Origin: a virus
DNA: 35,018 bases
IMG/VR virus record: IMGVR_UViG_3300032308_001403
Span: 1 to 35,018 of that record
Direction: 5' to 3' (one strand)
Positions within the stretch are counted from its first letter, which is position 1, and every line of letters begins with the position of its first letter. Under the pieces are notes generated by a model. It did not search any database. It saw only the letters and a list, made by a program, of their open reading frames with translations, and was not told the DNA's origin. Shown one piece after another: positions 31,648 to 35,018 of this stretch. The position numbers and the translations under genes are program-made.

Positions 31648-32199
31648 TTATCCTTTTAAAAGAGTCTGTTTATAAGTGGAGGTTGAATTTTTAATAACAG
31701 GTGATAATTCTATATTTTCATACAATTCTCCAGTATCAGGATTTAAAATATTTCCAACCGGATATGTACTTTTTATAGTTTTTAGAAAAGCTTCTCTTTC
31801 TTTTCTTTTTTCAGCCAATTTTTGTTCTTCTTTTTTATAATAAGCCCATAAAGGATCATTTGTAGCTGAGTAATCTATAGTTGGGACGCTTTCCGTTATC
31901 TCCATTTTAGTACCATTTTTAGTAACAAAAGACTTACCATCATCAGAATTCAATGTAATCTCTTCCCTAACTAGATCTACGAAAGAATTATGACCCGTTT
32001 CATCTGTCAATTCTTTTATTTGTTTATGTACTTCATCTACGAATTTGAACATTTCAGCCGCTTTAGTGGCTTGCATTTTGCCTTCCATTATTTCTTCATA
32101 TATTTTATTTGCTGCCACTAATACGCCGTATTTTGAGATTGAAGGCAGTTCATACTTAGTATCAGTTATCTTAAATAAGAAATTTTTTTCTTTTTTCAT
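31648..32199 (-). CDS. Conserved phage protein of unknown function (183 aa)
   Basis: No function known. It resembles a small phage family with a helical N-terminal half (AANKIYEEIMEGKMQATKAA, EMFKFVDEVHKQIKELTDE) and a C-terminal part with FVTKNGTKMEITESVPTIDY, then NDPLWAYYKKEEQKLAEKRK and EREAFLKTI, a run that recurs in other phage genomes. Its ATG overlaps the primase stop by four bases (32196-32199), so the two are translationally coupled and share the host-type promoter. A link to replication is implied by pairing with primase. No membrane segment and no Cys-based motif. Confidence 0.65.
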   Translation of the reverse strand: MKKEKNFLFKITDTKYELPSISKYGVLVAANKIYEEIMEGKMQATKAAEMFKFVDEVHKQIKELTDETGHNSFVDLVREEITLNSDDGKSFVTKNGTKMEITESVPTIDYSATNDPLWAYYKKEEQKLAEKRKEREAFLKTIKSTYPVGNILNPDTGELYENIELSPVIKNSTSTYKQTLLKG

Positions 32200-33137
32200 A
32201 TTGTTTTAAATTTTAATTCTATTATATTATTTAATGTGAGTGGTTTTGCTTTTTGAATAAGATTTGTAAATTCTACGTGCCCCATATCAGCGGGATCTTT
32301 TTCAGAAGGTTCTATTAAAAAAACCTTTTTACCATAAGATAGAAAAGTTTTACAATGTTCTAAAGCTGTTTTTAGTGCATCAGTATCCATTGCAATATAT
32401 ATTTTTTTAACATCTGATTCTAATAATTTCTTCATCAGATTTTTAGTTATCTGTTTACCTAAAAGGGGGATACAATTCCTTTTTATGGCAATCATATCGA
32501 ATACACCTTCGCATAAAACTACAGGAACTTTCCAATTTATAAAAAGTTCAAATGGTATTATATCTCTAGATATCTCCGGAAACTTGTATTTATATTTTAC
32601 TTCGGGATCAAAGCTCCTGGCTACAAAATAGTTTACGGAACCCTTTGCGTCAAAAGAAGGTATTATTATTCGCTCACCATAACTTCCTTCTGAACAGAAT
32701 CCTATTCGATATTTAATTACATCTTCTTGTGTTATTCCTCTATTTTTCAGGTATAGTCTAGCGTGTCTAGCTAAAATGTCAGATTTTTTAGCTTCGGGTA
32801 AGAAAACATATTCTTCCGGTAATTTACCATTAAAGGTCTCAATTCTATCGTCCCAATTTTTTCTTACTATTATCTTGTCTAGGTCGCTTAAAACCTCATT
32901 AGATGCTCCAATCTTACGAAGGAGTGTTCTTATATATCTACCTTTCGTACCGCAAACCCAACAAGCATATTTATTTTGTCCTTCAATATCAGTTTGAATA
33001 TCTACTTCTAACTTCATTTTAGAAGTATTATAAGTAGGACAATCCTTAAAAGGACAGTGATATTTCCTATTAGTTCGGCTTGATTTTACGCCTTTTCCCA
33101 AAATTGAGTCCAATAAACCAGATAATATATTCTCCAT
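32196..33137 (-). CDS. 61: gp61/DnaG-like DNA primase (313 aa)
   Basis: An N-terminal zinc finger has C28, C33, C59 and C62 (HCPFKDCP and CWVCG). The TOPRIM-type catalytic core has VPVVLCEGVFDMIAI (E210) and KKIYIAMDTDALKT (D251, D253). Between them are LKNRGITQEDVIKYRIGFCS and GERIIIPSFDAKGSVNYFVA, standard in phage DnaG-like primases. Length is near T4 gp61 (342). The enzyme makes short RNA primers for lagging-strand synthesis with the gp41-type helicase, which is not in this window. The gene starts 8 bases after a Bacteroidota-type promoter, the only one found here, suggesting early expression by host RNA polymerase. Its stop overlaps the next gene's start. Confidence 0.9.
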   Translation of the reverse strand: MENILSGLLDSILGKGVKSSRTNRKYHCPFKDCPTYNTSKMKLEVDIQTDIEGQNKYACWVCGTKGRYIRTLLRKIGASNEVLSDLDKIIVRKNWDDRIETFNGKLPEEYVFLPEAKKSDILARHARLYLKNRGITQEDVIKYRIGFCSEGSYGERIIIPSFDAKGSVNYFVARSFDPEVKYKYKFPEISRDIIPFELFINWKVPVVLCEGVFDMIAIKRNCIPLLGKQITKNLMKKLLESDVKKIYIAMDTDALKTALEHCKTFLSYGKKVFLIEPSEKDPADMGHVEFTNLIQKAKPLTLNNIIELKFKTI

Positions 33138-33144
33138 ATACTTG

Positions 33145-33176
33145 CAAAGATACGGAAATATTTAAGTTATACCAAA
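33145..33176 (-). promoter_or_regulatory. Bacteroidota-type promoter for the primase operon
   Basis: Minus-strand TTTG (33173-33176), then 20 bases, then TATCTTTG (33145-33152). This fits the Bacteroidota -33 TTTG / -7 TAnnTTTG consensus, with the usual spacing. It lies just before the primase ATG (33137). The -33 box overlaps the end of the GIY-YIG gene. Confidence 0.8.
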
Positions 33177-33604
33177 TCTTTTTTGAAAAATTTACCTAAT
33201 ATATTAGAACAGTAGCAATTATCTGACTCTAAACATCCTTCTAGTATCTGATGCCTGAGTTCTTGGTAGGTTGTTTGTTTTTTATTAAAGCAAATATATA
33301 TTATTTCTCTAATAAAAAGATCTTTCCCGTATTTTTTTATATCTTCTTTTAATACTGGCTCAGAACCGTAGTATGACATCCAATCACTCTCTTTTATTAC
33401 TAACTTCTTTTTAGGAACACGTCCTTTACCTTTATATTCTAAAATCTCTTTTTTTGTTAAAGGGATATTTCTCTCAGAATATATATTTTTTTTACCTATA
33501 TAAAATTTACCAGTTTCTTTATGAGTTATTTTGTATATAAAAGCGTGAATATGCTCAGGTAAATCTAATACAGATTCCACCTTTTTATTTTTGTAAAACC
33601 ACAT
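33167..33604 (-). CDS. GIY-YIG-type nuclease-like protein (145 aa)
   Basis: HAFIYKITHKETGKFYIGKK (about 19-38) matches the GIY-YIG start (IYKI ... KFYIGKK), followed by the segment DWMSYYGSEPVLKEDIKKYG with a family-typical W..YYGS. Later, FIREIIYICFNKKQTTYQEL and the closing CYCSNIL complete the common phage GIY-YIG pattern. Phage members include homing endonucleases and host-DNA-degrading nucleases; which one this is cannot be told. The ATG overlaps the stop of the upstream small structural gene by one base (TAATG), so it is co-translated with a structural operon rather than inserted with its own promoter. No zinc-finger DNA-binding domain is attached. Confidence 0.72.
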   Translation of the reverse strand: MWFYKNKKVESVLDLPEHIHAFIYKITHKETGKFYIGKKNIYSERNIPLTKKEILEYKGKGRVPKKKLVIKESDWMSYYGSEPVLKEDIKKYGKDLFIREIIYICFNKKQTTYQELRHQILEGCLESDNCYCSNILGKFFKKDLV

Positions 33605-33909
33605 TACATATCTAATTTAAGTATGATATTTAAATCAGTATTATAAGTCATAGGTAAAGGTTGTGACATTTTTCCTATGGCTAAAAGCTGATTTTCGTCA
33701 TTATACAACCCAACCATTGTGACATAAGGATTAAATATTGACCCAGTTGCAAATGTTTTTAAATTCTCATTGCTACCCGTTTGCAGAAGAGAGGGATTAT
33801 ATGAATAATTATATTCATGGTCTTTTATGGTACATTTAACAGTTTTTTCAAATATTAAATGTTCATTTTTAAAAGACATTTGAAAATTACAAGTGTTTAT
33901 ATTTGCCAT
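33604..33909 (-). CDS. Small conserved structural protein (101 aa)
   Basis: The pattern YNYSYNPSLLQTGSNENLKT, FATGSIFNPYVTMVGLYND and QLLAIGKMSQPLPM matches a small all-beta protein that recurs in fibre/baseplate gene clusters of marine and Bacteroidota phages. It has no membrane segment or catalytic motif. Its partner gene upstream is a Thr-Pro-rich structural protein. The stop overlaps the next ATG by one base. A tail, baseplate or fibre accessory role is inferred from these neighbours; no direct evidence of virion location is available from sequence. Confidence 0.65.
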   Translation of the reverse strand: MANINTCNFQMSFKNEHLIFEKTVKCTIKDHEYNYSYNPSLLQTGSNENLKTFATGSIFNPYVTMVGLYNDENQLLAIGKMSQPLPMTYNTDLNIILKLDM

Positions 33910-33919
33910 ATATTAAAAA

Positions 33920-34741
33920 TTAACATGTTCCTCCGGTAGAACTATCTCTAGCACATCCTATAGCTGATATAGAAGCAGTGGCACCATTTATACTTATGAT
34001 AGTAGCTGATAATGAAGTTGCAGAAGAATAACTATTGTTAGTTACCGCTAATGTTGTAACACTCGCGATACTTGACGGCATGGTTATAGTACAATCTACA
34101 GTTATATTAAAGCCATGGTATGAAGTATCTGACCAACAAGGAGATGAAACTGACCCACCAACTCCATCTGGGCTTCCAATTGTAAGATCGGCTCTTGTAA
34201 AATTATTTGAAACTTTTGCTATTATACCGCCAAATGAAGCTCTAACTATAACAATATCACCCTCTGTACCACCCGTTATTGTAAACCCTGAATATGACGT
34301 AACACAGTTACCGCTTGTCAGAGTAATATTGTATGGTGTTGCTGTCTTAGTAGGCGTTGAAGTAGGCAGACTAGTCAGCGTAGGCGTGCTAGTTGATGTA
34401 CCGGTTACGGTAGGTGTACTAGTCAAAGTAGGCGTTAACGTTGGCGTATTTGTAGGTGTAGCAGTCAACGTTGGTGTTAATGTAGGCGTTGAAACAGGTG
34501 TTCCAGTTGGTGTTGTAGTTGGTGTAGGTGTTGGTAGAGGTAAATAATAATTTTCAATATTATTACAGTAAAGATTTGCATTCAACACAGAAATAACAAG
34601 AGAATTGTCAGGAATATTCATATCTATTCCAACTTTCATCTCTTGCAAAGTCTTATTAGTATAATAAATAACCGAGTCTACAAATATTGTATAAGGACCA
34701 GGAGACGTTGTACTAGATGGAACACTTAATCTTAGATTCAT
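33920..34741 (-). CDS. Thr-Pro-rich structural or adhesin protein (273 aa)
   Basis: Three parts: an N-terminal domain of about 65 residues ([20 protein letters not shown], then [20 protein letters not shown]), a long Thr-Pro-rich linker (residues 68-136, units such as [15 protein letters not shown]) and a C-terminal beta-rich domain ([36 protein letters not shown]). Such Pro-Thr linkers act as stiff rods and are common in phage fibre proteins of Bacteroidota and marine phages. Two Cys pairs in the C-terminal domain (NCVTS, PCWSD, DCTI, GCARD, TC at the end) suggest disulphides or metal sites. The ATG is 16 bases after an ATATTTATA motif. The exact virion role is unknown. Confidence 0.65.
   Translation of the reverse strand: MNLRLSVPSSTTSPGPYTIFVDSVIYYTNKTLQEMKVGIDMNIPDNSLVISVLNANLYCNNIENYYLPLPTPTPTTTPTGTPVSTPTLTPTLTATPTNTPTLTPTLTSTPTVTGTSTSTPTLTSLPTSTPTKTATPYNITLTSGNCVTSYSGFTITGGTEGDIVIVRASFGGIIAKVSNNFTRADLTIGSPDGVGGSVSSPCWSDTSYHGFNITVDCTITMPSSIASVTTLAVTNNSYSSATSLSATIISINGATASISAIGCARDSSTGGTC
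34334..34540 (-). repeat. Thr-Pro codon repeat in the structural gene
   Basis: About 207 bases encode residues 68-136, alternating Thr and Pro with occasional Ser, Ala, Leu and Val. The DNA repeats are imperfect six-base units (ACNCCN) in several sub-blocks, which would favour length changes by slippage. Confidence 0.8.
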
Positions 34742-34757
34742 TAAAAATTACCTTTTA

Positions 34758-34766
34758 TATAAATAT
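34758..34766 (-). promoter_or_regulatory. ATATTTATA motif upstream of the Thr-Pro-rich gene
   Basis: Minus-strand GATATATTTATATAAAAGG, 16 bases before the ATG at 34741, within a 52-base gap. Confidence 0.5.
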
Positions 34767-34793
34767 ATCAATATCTGCATTTAAATCTCGATT

Positions 34794-35018
34794 TTAACAC
34801 TCTCGCCTTAACTCTGCGGGATAATGATCAAACCTATGATGTTCTGTGGGGGTTAAAAGTAGCAGACCGGGATTTATTTCTCCTTTTACTGTTTCTTGGT
34901 ATACTTGTGACATTAGAACTTGTTCATATGGATATTGGAATTTAGTTTTTATGTAACATTTGTGATTACCCTTCTTAGATAATACTATTGGCCAATTACA
35001 TAAAAAGATTTCTCCGGA
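34794..35018 (-). CDS. C-terminus of an unknown protein, N-terminus beyond the window
   Basis: An open frame of 74 codons before a stop (34794-34796) runs in from the right edge. The visible residues include GEIFLCNWPIVLSKKGNHKC, YIKTKFQYPYEQVLMSQVYQ, ETVKGEINPGLLLLTPTEHH and end RFDHYPAELRREC. It is unrecognised. The sequence is well formed, charged and coherent, and it lies on the same strand as its neighbour with the ATATTTATA motif in between, so it is a real gene end and not noise. No function can be given. Confidence 0.6.
   Translation of the reverse strand, partial: SGEIFLCNWPIVLSKKGNHKCYIKTKFQYPYEQVLMSQVYQETVKGEINPGLLLLTPTEHHRFDHYPAELRREC

Noticed and set aside
34334-34540. Possible CRISPR-like or regulatory repeat array
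   Set aside because: The repeats are codons for Thr-Pro in one open frame, without spacers.
34035-34547. 170-codon plus-strand frame rich in Gly-Val repeats
   Set aside because: It is the mirror of the Thr-Pro codon repeat on the other strand; repeats stay open in several frames.

Overview
This window looks like part of the genome of a T4-type contractile-tailed phage (distant 'far-T4' type) infecting a Bacteroidota host. It carries recognisable T4 homologues: gp17 terminase, gp20 portal, gp21 protease, gp22 scaffold, gp23 capsid, gp13 and gp14 neck proteins, gp15 sheath terminator, a gp61-like primase and PhoH. Four things point to Bacteroidota: low G+C; start codons with A-rich leaders and no Shine-Dalgarno; one promoter (33145-33176) matching the Bacteroidota TTTG / TAnnTTTG consensus with 20-bp spacing; and tail-fibre families common in phages of that phylum. 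No tRNA, rRNA, CRISPR array or integrase was seen.

Layout. All genes lie on the minus strand except a small gene and phoH (9266-10263). In the minus-strand direction from the right end: a partial gene; a Thr-Pro-rich structural protein, a small structural protein and a GIY-YIG nuclease (34741-33167); primase plus an unknown protein (33137-31648); a nucleotidyltransferase followed by a run of mostly unknown conserved phage proteins (31613-25957); a metalloprotease-like protein and a membrane-anchored protein (25951-24874); gp17, split by a 384-residue intein; gp20; three head-cluster proteins including one of 1130 residues; gp21; gp22; gp23 and a strong terminator; a free-standing homing endonuclease. 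After the short plus-strand island come gp13, gp14 and gp15 and then a run of repetitive tail-fibre/adhesin genes leaving the left edge. Genes are tightly packed: the largest gap is 157 bases, so no stretch over 300 bases lacks a gene.

How it works together. The genes form a packaging, head-assembly and neck/tail module. gp17 pumps DNA through gp20 into a prohead built from gp23 on a gp22 core and matured by gp21. gp13, gp14 and gp15 join head and tail, and the fibres contact the host. Several proteins of the 26-30 kb cluster, and the 1130-residue protein, begin with short leaders resembling the T4 capsid-targeting sequence with an (L/I)xE site. They may therefore be packaged inside the head and trimmed by gp21 (inference). 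Eleven gene starts are preceded by a shared ATATTTAT-type motif that probably marks the phage's own transcription starts, while the primase gene has a host-type promoter.
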